Shown: positions 41,543-51,573, counted from the first letter of the stretch. The stretch: DNA of 64,000 nucleotides from Trichobilharzia regenti (GCA_944472135.2 OX235263.1:17157517-17221516); one strand, 5' to 3'. A program made the numbers and translations. Notes: generated by a model from the letters alone, not told the origin.

Positions 41543-41794
41543 TTCTGTAACGTCTAATAAGTCTCAGTGGGTAATTGTTATCTAACAATATTTCAGTGAG
41601 CTGGTGTCTTTCTTCTTCAGTTGTATCAGCCTTGCTTTGCCTCATTTCATCTGACCTGTACTGTAATTATTGATGCATTCTATAAAAAAAACTGTGTATG
41701 ACAAGTACGTGTGTGATCAGAATGTTCGAAATGTGTTGCGCCAATACATTACACGTTTCAGATAAACTACGTCTTCTTATTGTGTTGTCGAAAT

Positions 41795-42490
41795 TCAAAA
41801 CGCTGAAGTTTTATCATTTTAGCAGACGATGTCAGCAGTGTCCAAGTAGGGATATTGTATCAATCAGATAGGCATTTTAGTGGCACCTGTGGAGTCAATT
41901 TTTGTTTAGTTTCATCATATTTGTATTAGTGGATTTGGCTGTAACCAAGTTTGGTGAATTAGGTAGGGACTGACTCGTTACCAAGTTAAAGTCTTGTTAA
42001 TTTAGAGTATGCTTATGATACTATCCTTCTAGGAAACAACGCTGGCTCCTAAACAGGAACTTTAGTATGTTTGGCATGCGATCCGTCTCTGTCAAATGTA
42101 AGGCGATGCCGCAGAACCGGTCTGTGACACAGACTCCTACTTGAAAGATGGTAAGTGAAATGGCTAAAGTTGTTCACCACTTCACTCACTCAGGAATTCA
42201 CATTAATAACAGCGGACTGATCGCTAACAAAATCTCAGCATAGATTCAGAAGGCCAAATTAGGCACTTTCTGAATTACATCATCTCTGATGTGAATGTTG
42301 TAATATCCGGCTATCCATCTCAGAACCTGTGTACCGCATACCATTTCACTTTGTCCTTCTTCATGCTTGTGACACTTGGCTGAAAAACAAACAAACGAGA
42401 GACCAGCTGTATTTAACCATAGAAGTTTGCGTTTTATCTCCTGTTTTAATTGGCATAACATACTGGGTAATACTGGAGTTTAGGACTGAG
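41795..42490 (+). mobile_element. RTE-A retrotransposon, continuation beyond the nested PLE
   Basis: TTTTAGCAGACGATGTCAGC with CCAAGTAGGG (41817-41850) is the LAGDFNAQVG region. Further on, NLEYAYDTILLGNNA (41998-42042) replaces LEYADDIVLLGED, and HHFTHSGIHINNSGLIANKI-like remains follow at 42175-42235. Large internal parts are missing and the frame is broken. Confidence 0.7.
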
Positions 42491-42769
42491 CTCATTAGAG
42501 AGCAAAATACTAGTTCGGTGGTCAGATCAACTCTATGTGGCTGGCTATAAAGCGAGCGCTACTGGTGAATATGAGTGGTAGACAGCTACCCTTCTCGATC
42601 AGTAAGTAGTATAGTATAGTTTTGTGCAAATAAATATGCTTGCCTTCTTGATTACCATTTGTGCTATCAAGCAGCTCAAATACAATGTGTGTGTGTGATC
42701 TGAGTAGCTTTGACTTGCAAAGGAAACCTCTTCGGACTCTGTAAAAAGTGAAAATTGTGAATTAGAATT

Positions 42770-44409
42770 CATGGATAATCCCCATCCAGGCATTAATGAA
42801 AACAAAACACGTAGATCAGCCGAGAGTCTCTTTTCGGCGGCGAATTCATTTTCTTAGCTGTACAATCGCAAATATATATGAGTTATTTTGTATGTTATAG
42901 TTATTTTAACTAAACAGGTGATAAATGGAATTGGAAACAGGTTATAGTTTTATTGCTGGATGTCAATGGGATCTCCGTTGGGTCCGCTACTATCAGATTG
43001 CTTCGTCGCAAGCCTCGAGAAAGGTTCACTAAAGACTAGCATTGACGATTTACGATTGTATAAAAGATACGTAGACGACATTTTCATTATTTGCGACAAC
43101 AATAATGACCCCAATCTACTGTTGAAGACATTTAACTGTTGCCATCCAGCAATAAAATTCACTCTTGAAATGGAAAAGGAGTCAAAAATTCCGTTTTTTT
43201 TTGATGTGGAACTAACAAGAAGAACTGATGGGAGCCTAAGAAGATCAATCCATAGAAAACCTACGTGGAATGGTCAACTAACAAGCTTCTATAGCTGGGT
43301 GCCCATTCAACAAAAGCGAAATTTAATTAAATCACTTGCTACCCGCATCCGACGCATCTGTAGTCCCGACGTTCTGGAAACAGAATTAGATATTCTGAGA
43401 GAAATATTTATCCAAAATGGATACCCAATAAGATTTATCGACAAAAATATCAAACCAAGAATTCCGAGTAACGAAACTTTAATTGCGCCTAAAAAGAAAC
43501 TCTACATGAACTTGGATTTCAAGGGAGATTTAGCAAGCGATATTCTCAAGAGAAGGATCACATCATCTCTGAGAAGAACATTCTTTGCAGCAACGCTACG
43601 AATAGTGTTCTCCAGTCGCCCACTGATCTGCAGAAGCCTCAAGGACAAGATCCCGTATCTGACCACTTCTATGTGCATTTATCAGTTCACCTGCTGCTGT
43701 GGAGCCAGGTACATTAGTCGTTCGACGCTCATCCTGTCCGAGAGGATGCAAGAGCACTATCCAGCATGATCGCAGTGCAATAAGGAGTGCGATAATTGAA
43801 TACTGATCGTTCCATTTCAACAAACGTCTCCTTCGAAGTGATCTACAGAGTCAAGAATAACCTATCAAAGGCAATATGGTTTCGTCTTCTTTGTATCGCT
43901 GAAGCCCTGGCCATTCACATAGAAAAACCGGAGCTATGCATACAAAAGAGGATTACTGAACCACTTCTACTGTCATGGTAACAACTTATTTGACTTGATT
44001 TTTTTATTTTGATGACTTAATTTTGTTTCTTTGCCCGTTCTTTAATTGCTTATGATTCTTGTATTCATTTAGAACTCTTTAGTAATTTCGTATTATCTAC
44101 TTTGTTCCTATGTGCATCCCGAGTAAAACACACTCATCAAACTATTGATATTATTATTACATAACTTCTTTTAGTAACTGTTTGTGACAACTCATCACCT
44201 TCGTTACTACCCTAATTTCACTAACACCTAATTTTCTTGACTGATTTTGTATTACCAATCTTGACCTGTTTAATTAAAATAACCATAACCAATTGTAATT
44301 TTGTTTGACAAACTTAATGCATACAAAATAACACATATTACGATTGTACAGCTAAGAAAATGAATTCGCCGCCGAAATGAGACTCTCGGCTGATCTGAGT
44401 GTTTTGTTT
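42770..44409 (+). mobile_element. Penelope-like element with 12-bp target duplication
   Basis: TGAATTAGAATT at 42758-42769 and 44410-44421 flanks the copy. Its ends (42803-42870 and 44341-44412) are inverted repeats containing GATTGTACAGCTAAGAAAATG, GAATTCGCC and GAGACTCTCGGCTGATC. Between them lie the RT C-terminal part, the linker and the GIY-YIG region in one frame. It is 5'-truncated, since the N-terminal RT motifs are absent. An AT-rich 3' non-coding segment fills 43985-44340. Confidence 0.8.
42960..43769 (+). CDS. Penelope-like element reverse transcriptase-endonuclease, N-terminally truncated
   Basis: 269-residue ORF, the longest intact PLE frame here. MGSPLGPLLSDCFVASLEKG and YKRYVDDIFIICDNNND hold the RT palm with the catalytic YVDD, followed by IKFTLEMEKESKIPFFFDVE (thumb region). 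From about residue 180, IKPRIPSNETLI leads to the linker, and CIYQFTCCCGARYISRSTLI opens the GIY-YIG nuclease (YIG changed to YIS). It stops at QEHYPA. Downstream 43796-43981, in another frame, carries the C-terminus EALAIHIEKPELCIQKRITE. PLEs copy their RNA at nuclease-cut DNA ends; this copy lacks upstream RT motifs and a continuous C-terminus, so it is unlikely to be functional. Confidence 0.85.
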   Translation: MSMGSPLGPLLSDCFVASLEKGSLKTSIDDLRLYKRYVDDIFIICDNNNDPNLLLKTFNCCHPAIKFTLEMEKESKIPFFFDVELTRRTDGSLRRSIHRKPTWNGQLTSFYSWVPIQQKRNLIKSLATRIRRICSPDVLETELDILREIFIQNGYPIRFIDKNIKPRIPSNETLIAPKKKLYMNLDFKGDLASDILKRRITSSLRRTFFAATLRIVFSSRPLICRSLKDKIPYLTTSMCIYQFTCCCGARYISRSTLILSERMQEHYPA

Positions 44410-44469
44410 TGAATTAGAATTGTTTTCAAAAATTAGTTCATAGGGATTGTTTTTGTTTAAGGTAAAACC

Positions 44470-44677
44470 ACGGATTTTATTTTATTTTTTTTATTTTTGA
44501 TTACAGCTTGATTCCACACTGTATTTTTGGTACAAGTATGGAATTTTCAGCGTGGATATCGGTAGCCCAAATTTTGCAGGCCGACCATAGATATCAGGTG
44601 TGCGTCGGCGAGGGCTCGAACCTCGGACCATGTGCATGGTCGGTGAGAGTCCTAACCACTGTGCCACCGACGCACAG
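44470..44677 (-). repeat. tRNA-derived SINE, family T1 (tail b)
   Basis: Minus strand: head from 44677 with GTGCGTCGGTGGCACAGTGG and TTAGGACTC, B-box GGTTCGAGCCC at about 44610-44620, tail b (GATATCTATGGTCGGCC, CAAAATTTGGGCTACC, GTGGAATCAAGCTGTAATC) and an A-rich end. It is the most complete tail-b copy. The 76-codon ORF across it is a by-product. Confidence 0.85.
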
Positions 44678-44683
44678 TGTTAG

Positions 44684-45015
44684 AGAACCAATGAAAACCA
44701 GCCACAGGGAGTACTGGACAGCTGCTGTTTCATCTTAGTGGTTGGGAATCATTGGTAGTACACGCACACACCCACCAACGAGGTTTGAACCTAGGACCTT
44801 CTGGTTACAAGGCAAGCTAGCTCGTAAACTATTCAGTCAATGGGACCCGATTCATGACCAACCCATGAATTCTTACTTCTACCAATTAGTGATTTTAGGG
44901 TGACCACCAAGCAATGTCATTGGTGATGGTGGGAACTTCATCCTTACTCCCGACTGGATGGACCCCACTCACTGGTCACGACTTCTCAATAGAACTCCAG
45001 GGTAACTTCATCCTG
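44684..45015 (-). repeat. SINE family H with hammerhead relic
   Basis: Minus strand: GTCACCCTAAAATCACTAATTGG, GAATCGGGTCCCATTGAC, GCTTGCCTTGTAACCAGAAGG, B-box-like AGGTTCAAACC. The hammerhead part (about 44715-44768) has CCAATGA for CTGATGA, GAAAC, an ACAG/CTGT stem III and GTC, then CAGTAC. The core is damaged at two bases. Confidence 0.65.
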
Positions 45016-45092
45016 TAGCCATTCACTAACCAGCGTCAGATTAGTTTTCAAGAACTAGTTTGTAGAGATTGTATAACAGTATAGTCTGATGA

Positions 45093-46039
45093 CGCGACAG
45101 ACAGCGGTGGGCAATGAGGAAACAGGCATAAAATGGACTCACACAAAAAACTTGGAGGATCTGGACTTCGCCGATACGATATATATCCGATTTCCCACAA
45201 ACTGGAAGATATGCAAGTGAAAAGAAACAAGTTCGCAGAACAAGCATCAAACATAGGACTTCACTTCAGGTGAACATAGACAAAACAGATGTGGTGATGA
45301 AGATTCATGGGCAACAACAACACCAACAGACAACAATCAGCCAGCATAAATGGGAGGAACCTGAAAGAAGCAACCTCCTTTACCTACCCACATACCTGGG
45401 AAGCATCGTTCCAACTACAGGCGGACGAAACTGACGAAAATATCAAAGCAGTGAGGATCGGGAAAGCAAGACAAGTTTTCATTGCTCTCAAGTCTGTGTG
45501 GAGGTCAACAGCACTCCTCAGCATCGAAGAAAAGATCCGAATTTTCAACTCCAATGTGAAGTCAGTCAGTGCTGCTCACTGTACGGATAAGAGACTTGGC
45601 CAGCAGGTCATAGAGAACAACTCAAACAAACTACAGACCTCCGTCAACAGCTGTCTTCGCTCAATACTACTCAGGATCAGATGGCCAACCAGAAAGGATC
45701 AGAAACAGGGATCTCTGGCAACGTGCGAACTAACCCAACAGGAACCGATTGTGTGACAAATAGGCAGGAAGAAATGGAGATGGATTGGTTGGCTATACTC
45801 TGAGGAAACAAACCATCAAGTGACATCACTAGACAAGCCATTGTTCGAGTGGAACCCGAAAGTGAAGCAGCGAATTGGTTGTCAGTTCGAGGGTGACTTG
45901 GATGAGGTCATGTGAAGAGGAGATGAAAACATGTGGGCAGACTTGGAGCGGAGTGAAAACGTTGGCAGAGAACCGAACGCAATGGAGACGTTTGGTTGAA
46001 GCCCTATGTTCCTCTAGGAATTAAAGGAAATAATAATAT
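45093..46039 (+). mobile_element. RTE-B non-LTR retrotransposon, 5'-truncated, with 11-bp target duplication
   Basis: TAGTCTGATGA at 45082-45092 and 46040-46050 flanks it. In two frames it encodes an RT C-terminal part (LEDLDFADTIYIRFPTNWK-like, 45155-45205), KAVRIGKARQVFIALKSVWR, LLSIEEKIRIFNSNVKSVSA, RLGQQVIENNSNKLQTSVNS, IRWPTRKDQ, GRKKWRWIGW and EALCSSRN before a (TAA)n-type tail. The 149-codon frame 45307-45756 is the best-kept part. The insertion is truncated just upstream of the FADD box. Confidence 0.85.
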
Positions 46040-46051
46040 TAGTCTGATGAG

Positions 46052-47063
46052 GAAATTACTGAACTGTTATTGCTCCCCTATACCTCTCTGTTCTAATGAA
46101 TTAAAATTAAAGTAAATCAATAACCAATAATCACATGATATTTACTGCAATTTTAACCAAATAGTAATTATAATTATTATTATCTCTGATTATTTCATAA
46201 GGATGGTTTGCAAAAGGCACAACGTTGATAGTAAGTATTTTAAAATAGCGCAAAATGTCTAAAAAATACAAATTTGATTAGATCATCATCATACGGCAAT
46301 ACAGTTTTGTGTACAGACCAGATTACACACTACTACTAGTGGACATTGTTTAGAGAATTTCAGGTAGTGAACCACCATTCTGATTAATCATCAGAACATA
46401 CACTTATGACTCCATCAGGAATGACAAACCAGATAATACTTGTGTTACCAGTAAACCAATATGACAGAATCCAACAGTCAATGTAAGTTTCTACCTTATA
46501 CATTATTACACGGATACAAGTAGTAAATAAAGTAATTTAAAAGAATTTGTGAGACAGAAAAAATCAAAAATATTCATGTAGACAAATTTGGTGCCAATCG
46601 AATCCAATCACTTAACATCATCAATGTGAGTAGGTAGATTTTTATCAAAATTACTGAATTCAGATATTGTATTAAATATGTCCCAAATTGGTTTTAATGT
46701 AAAACATTGTGAATGCATGTGTTGTAAGGGGGTTGTCTGTGAATATATAAATAATAATAATAAAGATTTAATAATTATGTTGACTAAGGGAAAACCATTC
46801 ACATTTTTCTATTTACAAAGTCACTGAACAATGCAAACTGATAAATTATCAATAAAAGTGATTTAGACAAAATGGAGGAAAATACAATTCAAAATAGGCG
46901 GGAAAACAAACCATCATATGACTCAAACAAACAAAAAATATTGATGGTGATGATGATAATAATAATGGATAATCTTTTGAAAAAAGGGAGAAAAATAGAA
47001 ACAAAACCAATAAAAGAAGAAGTGTTGTGATTGTTATTATTATTATTAGTATAATTATTATTA
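46052..47063. other. AT-rich stretch, possibly 3' UTR of the minus-strand gene
   Basis: Adjacent to the stop codon of the minus-strand exon at 47064. Runs of (TAA)n or (TTA)n lie near 46748-46760 and 47030-47060. No coding content is supported. Confidence 0.4.
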
Positions 47064-47396
47064 CTATTCTAAATCTGGTGCACCATAGCCAAGTCTAGCC
47101 AGAGTGATATTTAATCTGTGTCGTTGTATTGTACGAAATTGTTGCTCTCTCATTTCACTTTTCTTTGAAATTGCCTCACTTATCTCATTTGTTTTGTTCA
47201 ATGTTGAAGTTGAATCATTGCTATCATTGACGCTATCACTGGTATTAGAGACAGATTTTCTATTCTTGCCAAGATATGGACTACTTGCTAGACCACGTTT
47301 AATAATACTTAAATATTGAAATAAATTTACAACTGATACGATTCTGTCTCTTGCTTGTGAAGATATTTTACAGTCCAATTCATCGGAATCAGATGT
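47064..47396 (-). CDS. unrecognised gene, probable last coding exon
   Basis: A good acceptor on the minus strand (TTTCTATACAG, ending at 47397) opens a 110-codon frame. It reads TSDSDELDCKISSQARDRIV, SVVNLFQYLSIIKRGLASSP, a Ser/Asn-rich linker (SNTSDSVNDSNDSTSTLNKT), then ISKKSEMREQQFRTIQRHRL and NITLARLGYGAPDLE before TAG. Phase zero at the acceptor and the ordered composition (helix, Ser-rich linker, charged coiled helix) support real coding sequence. I recognise no family; it could be the C-terminus of a coiled-coil trafficking or cytoskeletal protein. Upstream exons were not found before the SINE at 47462, so the preceding intron is probably long. Confidence 0.55.
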   Translation of the reverse strand, partial: TSDSDELDCKISSQARDRIVSVVNLFQYLSIIKRGLASSPYLGKNRKSVSNTSDSVNDSNDSTSTLNKTNEISEAISKKSEMREQQFRTIQRHRLNITLARLGYGAPDLE

Positions 47397-47461
47397 CTGT
47401 ATAGAAAGAGAAATAAAAGTAAAATGAAAATGGATAACTATTAGGATGGTAGGAATATTAA

Positions 47462-47544
47462 AAAATTTTTTTTATTATTTTGATTACAGCTTGAAACCAC
47501 ACAGTATGTTCGGTACAAGTATGGAATTTTCAGCCTGAGCGGAA
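47462..47544 (-). repeat. SINE T1 (tail b), tail half, split by a CR1-like insertion
   Basis: GATTACAGCTTGAAACCACAC, GTACAAGTATGGAATTTTCAGC: tail b as in 44470-44677. The rest continues at 48475 with GATATCGGTAGCCCAAATTTT. Confidence 0.8.
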
Positions 47545-48474
47545 AAATCTGCTTTTATCCCCTATTTATTTTGTATATCAATAAGTTGTCTCTGCTCATC
47601 GACTCCCCTATGATCCTGTACGCAGATGACTTAAAAATTTGGAGGGAGCTGAAGGGCAACAGTGATACGTTCACGTTGCAAGAGGGCCTCAATAAATTGT
47701 CAGAGTGGTCCATAGAATGGATGCTCCCAATAAATGTGGCAAAATGTGCAACCATGTGCATTGGACAAGCAAGCACGAGCTCCTACGAACTAGAGCGAAT
47801 AACACTTCCATCAGTTCAGACTCACTTGGACTTAGGTGTCATGGTTCGCAACGACTTAAAAACTACAGCACACTGTCGTGCGGTGGCTGCACGTAGTTTG
47901 AGGTCCTTATGGGCAATTCGCAGAGCCTTTACTAGAATCACCAGAGATACGTTCACCTCCTTATATACATCTCTGGTGAGGTCAAGACTGGAAAAATGCA
48001 TCCAGGCCGCCAGTCCTTGTCTAAAACGGGACTCACACATTCTGGAAAGGGTTCAAAGGAAGGCAACACGTATGGTTCACTGCATAGCTAATTTATCATA
48101 CGGGGAAAGACTAGATAGTTTAAATCTCTTCTCCCTGTCATACCGTAGGCAGAGAGAAGATTTAATCACAATGTTTAAAGTTTTAAATAATGACTACGGA
48201 CCTGACCTATTCTCTCTTTTCCTTCCCACCAGGTCGGAACACCTGAGAGGACATAGAAGGAGAGTTCAAAAGCCAAGGAGAAATCATATTACTGTTGAGT
48301 ACTGGTTCTCACATCGAGTCATAAACTATTGGAACCGACTCCCAGAAGAAGTGGTGTCTGCAACCTCAACTGATTCGTTCAAGAAGGGTTTGGACAACCA
48401 CAGAAATCTTCTAGAAAAGGATTAACATAGGCTCCAAGCCTTCTATCCTTAACCAATAAATCTGAATCTGATGT
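47545..48474 (+). mobile_element. CR1-like non-LTR retrotransposon, RT C-terminus to 3' end
   Basis: One open frame (47571-48425, 284 codons) covers MILYADDLKIWRELKGN (catalytic YADD), LSEWSIEWMLPINVAKCATM, HLDLGVMVRNDLKTTAHCRA, RKATRMVHCIANLSYGERLD, RSEHLRGHRRRVQKPRRNHI and the end FKKGLDNHRNLLEKD, then AACCAATAAATCTGAATCTG. The clade is judged from the RT C-terminus and the short-repeat 3' end. It is 5'-truncated within the palm domain and lies exactly inside SINE T1. The frame is intact, so this copy is fairly recent compared with its host. Confidence 0.85.
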
Positions 48475-48602
48475 GATATCGGTAGCCCAAATTTTGCAGG
48501 CCGACCATTTATATCAGGTGTGTGTCGTCAGGGGATCGAACCCCGGACCATGTGTATGGCTGGAGAGAGCTCTAACCACTGTGCCACCAACACACACACA
48601 CA
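48475..48602 (-). repeat. SINE T1 (tail b), head half
   Basis: GATATCGGTAGCCC, AATTTTGCAGGCCGACC, then the tRNA-like head: complement of GGATCGAACCCCGG (B-box) and CACTGTGCCACCAACAC. It completes the copy whose tail is at 47462-47544. Confidence 0.8.
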
Positions 48603-48610
48603 AAGCCGCA

Positions 48611-48682
48611 GCCCGATGAGGGTAGCGAACACCCGACTCTCAGATTAAAGGTCTGATACTCTAACGACTGAGCTTACTGGGA
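48611..48682 (-). tRNA. tRNA-Lys(TTT)-like sequence, probably pseudogene or SINE head
   Basis: On the minus strand TCCCAGTAAGCTCAGTCG, TTAGAGTATCAGACC, TTTAATCTGAGAGTCGGG and TGTTCGCTACCC fit the D-arm, anticodon arm (TTT) and T-arm of lysine tRNA. The acceptor ends do not pair well (TCCCAG against CTGCGGGC side), and the T-loop has GTTCGCTA for GTTCRANY. Hence a decayed tRNA or tRNA-derived repeat. Confidence 0.5.
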
Positions 48683-48847
48683 CATGATAGTAGGTTCGCT
48701 AGCTTGGCAGCGGTTACATTTCATTAGGGCATCACTCAGGACTACACAAATTATAGGATCTATGGGCACTTAGGATTAACCGCAATCGTTAGCAGAACTG
48801 GGCAGCCCTCTCGTCTTGTTTTCTTTCTATAACTCTTCAGCACTGCA

Positions 48848-48937
48848 CACCTACAACCTTGCAAGGAATCGAATCGGAGACCTTCATGTTGTCGGACCAA
48901 GCTCGTTGACCATCCGGCCTTGTTGTGCTAGATATCA
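48848..48937 (-). repeat. tRNA-like segment, unclassified
   Basis: On the minus strand GGTCAACGAGCTTGG resembles an A-box region and GATTCGATTCC a B-box. The body around it (to 48700) matches nothing else in the window. Possibly a SINE head. Confidence 0.35.
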
Positions 48938-49059
48938 ACCGTCAGTTCACTAGTGGCTAATGGATGCATTTCCTGAAGCTGTAGTGGCAAGTTGTGACAG
49001 GTATGGTTCACCATGTCAAAGTCAAGTGGATGCTGTGGTGGGCAGAGAGGTTTTCTGGA

Positions 49060-49430
49060 GACAGCCGCGTATGTTTATGCTTACTGAAGGTTGCTTGCAA
49101 TCTGATGAGAAATACTGCTGTAACAACAGAAGACAAGTGCCAGGCAATAGATCATTCATTAAAGAAATCAACAAATATTTACATATTTTCATGCACACAT
49201 TATAGATTATTGTTAGCAGAAAAACACAGTCTTCTGATTGGTTTTTTCTCACAGAAAGTTAACCTTTCATCTTTTTGTGGCTGTTTCTTGAATGTCAGAT
49301 CATCTATATGTTAAATGTATCCACCTACGCAAAGCGTTTGTTCCCATTTTTCTCACGACCAATATTGGGGAGATAAACATCGACGTAAAATACTGTCCAC
49401 CAATTCTGACTAACAGCCAGCTCTCACCAC
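49060..49430 (-). repeat. dispersed repeat family D, copy 4
   Basis: Reverse-strand copy: GTGAGAGCTGGCTGTTAG, TATTTTACGTCGATGTTT, GACTGTGTTTTTCTGCTAAC and TAAATATTTGTTGATTTC in the same order as copies 1 and 2, but with several internal changes. Confidence 0.65.
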
Positions 49431-49569
49431 GCTACAACTACTAAAGAATATTTATTTTTGTGAAGTAGCACGTCAGCCGCAAGGTTCCACAGTAATTCTT
49501 CTTCTTCATTAACTTTGTGTTCGAAAAATTAGCTTTGGTTTAAAGGAAGTTTTCAAATCTTTAAATATT

Positions 49570-50395
49570 CCCCAGCCATGACACTTCTATGTGTATCTAC
49601 ATATTTAGTTGCTCCTGTGTAGAGAACAACTTGACAGCTCGACAAACGTATTAATGAGCATCTTACTTCATGGTTCGAAAAAGGCCAAATAAAATCTCTA
49701 AGAAGTCCTGTTTGACAAATTTGATTGATGATAGAGGTCACCAAGTGGACAGAATAAGTGCCTTCAAAGTTATGTATCACATTACATTGAACCTTTCGAA
49801 CGGAATTCGAACTCGCCTTTTACACATAGCCGAAGAAGCTATAGGAATTAATTCGAGAGAACAATCTTAGTGTCTTTGCATACAAAAGAAGTTTGTTCTA
49901 TCTTTGTCTCTCCCTCCACCTGCTTAAAGTCTAATCAAAAAGCACCTCCCATCTCATTTCTTATTTTCCATTTCTTTCCTTCTTCCTACATTTATGATAT
50001 TTATTGAATTTCTGATTGTCTGTCCACTCCACCTCTACTATTACGTAACATTTAAGAGTTGGCCTAAATTATTTATTGAATTGTCTACATATACACACAC
50101 ACATATTACTACCTTCGTTATTCTCCTTATCGCCATGTATGTGCATAAATCTTATTATCATTAATTTGTTATCATTATAGTCATCATTATTACTGACGTT
50201 GAAAACATTTAACACAGCACTATTATTATTGTTACTTGATCTACAAACTAACTCATCGTCATTGGTTCAGTGTTGTTTTAGATATAAATGTCTATGTAAA
50301 TTAGAGTAAAGTCTGAAGAAGATCTAATTGTAAACAACAACAATATTGTTCGCTTGTATGTCTTGTTCTAAAGGTAGCTTCCCAGTGAATACCGC
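49570..50395 (+). pseudogene. Penelope-like element, nuclease C-terminus and 3' end with decayed hammerhead
   Basis: TSMCIYIFSCSCVENN near 49577-49625 is the opening of the GIY-YIG domain. 49670-49870 reads VRKRPNKISKKSCLTNLIDD, then ISAFKVMYHITLNLSNGIRT and IAEEAIGINSREQS, matching 59513-59899 on the other strand (RAFKVIHRIPPNLSNRLRIH). After an AT-rich 3' non-coding part, 50305-50356 is the drifted hammerhead end seen at 59057 and 63740. The frame has stops in the nuclease. Confidence 0.7.
50305..50356 (+). ncRNA. decayed hammerhead motif at PLE 3' end
   Basis: CTGAAGA at 50313-50319 fits CUGANGA, but GAAA has become GTAAA at 50330-50334. AACAACAATATTGTT keeps stem III, and GTTCGCTTG carries the cleavage region. 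Probably inactive. Confidence 0.45.
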
Positions 50396-50764
50396 CAAAT
50401 AGCTATTTATTCTACTATATGTAAGCAGTCCTTAAAAACAGAATGAATTTGCCAGCATACATGAAATAGGGCTGATGTGTAAAAACTGAAATGTGGTTCG
50501 AAAATCAGAGAACCCCTTTCATAGTCTTACTGTGGGTTATGAAGCTCAAATGACAGTCGTTCCCAAAACAAATGAAACAAAAATATATCGCTTGAAGAAT
50601 TCATAAAAAAAAGTAGATTGACAGGGGAGCGGAGACTTTTCATATTTACTGATTGTCAGATGAATGTATGTATGTGGATCTGTGTAGATTAGTATTTCCA
50701 TTGTGACTTTAGTCATCTTAAAAGATTTAATACTCTTAGAACATTGTCCGTTAGTCTATTGTTT
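50396..50764. other. non-coding stretch, nothing recognised
   Basis: AT-rich sequence between the PLE end and a SINE. No supported feature. Confidence 0.4.
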
Positions 50765-51130
50765 GTTAAATGGAACAGAATTCTCTGACTAATATTGGCT
50801 CATAATGAAATCCAGTAACCAATCAAATCTCTAAAAACCAACACTTGGAAATGGATATCTATATCGACGACGAGTTTTGTTCATTCAGAGAATCATTGAA
50901 AATCAGGGAGTACTGGATATCTCTTACGTCCCTAGTTTGGAATGATGTTCAGAGTTACTCACCCATGATGCCTTCAATGAACGAATCCATGAACTGTAGG
51001 TTATAAGGCAAACTCATATACCATTCAGTGACTAGGAGGGAAACCAATAGCCAGCCCATCAATTCTAGCTTCTCCTAATTCGCGATATGGTGCAACATTC
51101 AGTCACTCTCATTAGTGAGTATCTGCTCTG
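50765..51130 (-). repeat. SINE family H, worn copy
   Basis: Minus strand: AGAAGCTAGAATTGATGGGC, TTGGTTTCCC, GAGTTTGCCTTATAACC, a drifted B-box near 50985-50995, CCAGTACTCCCTGATTTTC and TTCTCTGAATG. Head order matches other copies. The hammerhead core is not recognisable. Confidence 0.55.
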
Positions 51131-51199
51131 ATGACCCAATTGATCTGCACATCACTCCCCTAGAACTTCAGATAGCTACACATCCTCTAGTAAGTCACC

Positions 51200-51573
51200 A
51201 ACACCAACATCACCTGAGAATGGATATCATTTCGTTACATCACCAAACACAACCTGCTCTTACTAGACGTTGTTTGACATAATCGAATTGATGGGTTCCT
51301 TTTAGCATACAGCCAACTTATACAGTTGCTTTAAATATAACACTTCTTTGAAAGCAGTACACAATCAAGCAATGCAGAGGCGTCTTTACAACGACAGCAG
51401 ACGCCATTGATCGTTAACCAATTCACACTCGTAAGTTAATTAACAGAAAGGACCAAAATATTCAATAAGCAGGTATTATATTGCAACTACGGAATATACA
51501 TCACTTCATTGGCAAGGTAGACATGCCAGAGGAGTAGTGAATGCCAGCAATAAGCTACATTGGACTAAAAAGA

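Larger units (their letters stand above)
40040..41794 (-). mobile_element. Penelope-like element nested in RTE-A, itself holding an RTE-B
   Basis: Inverted ends: 40055-40155 and 41690-41794 share GAAATTC..CAAA, ACGTAGTGTATCTGAAACG and GAACATTCTG. Between them the minus strand encodes a PLE nuclease region (41201-41542) and its C-terminus (41030-41200: SIAKHIIDTSHKVGFNNAFK, ALKRLKPVLCVQK). TCAAAACG at 40032-40039 and 41795-41802 is an 8-bp target duplication. RTE-B at 40345-41020 lies within. Confidence 0.75.
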
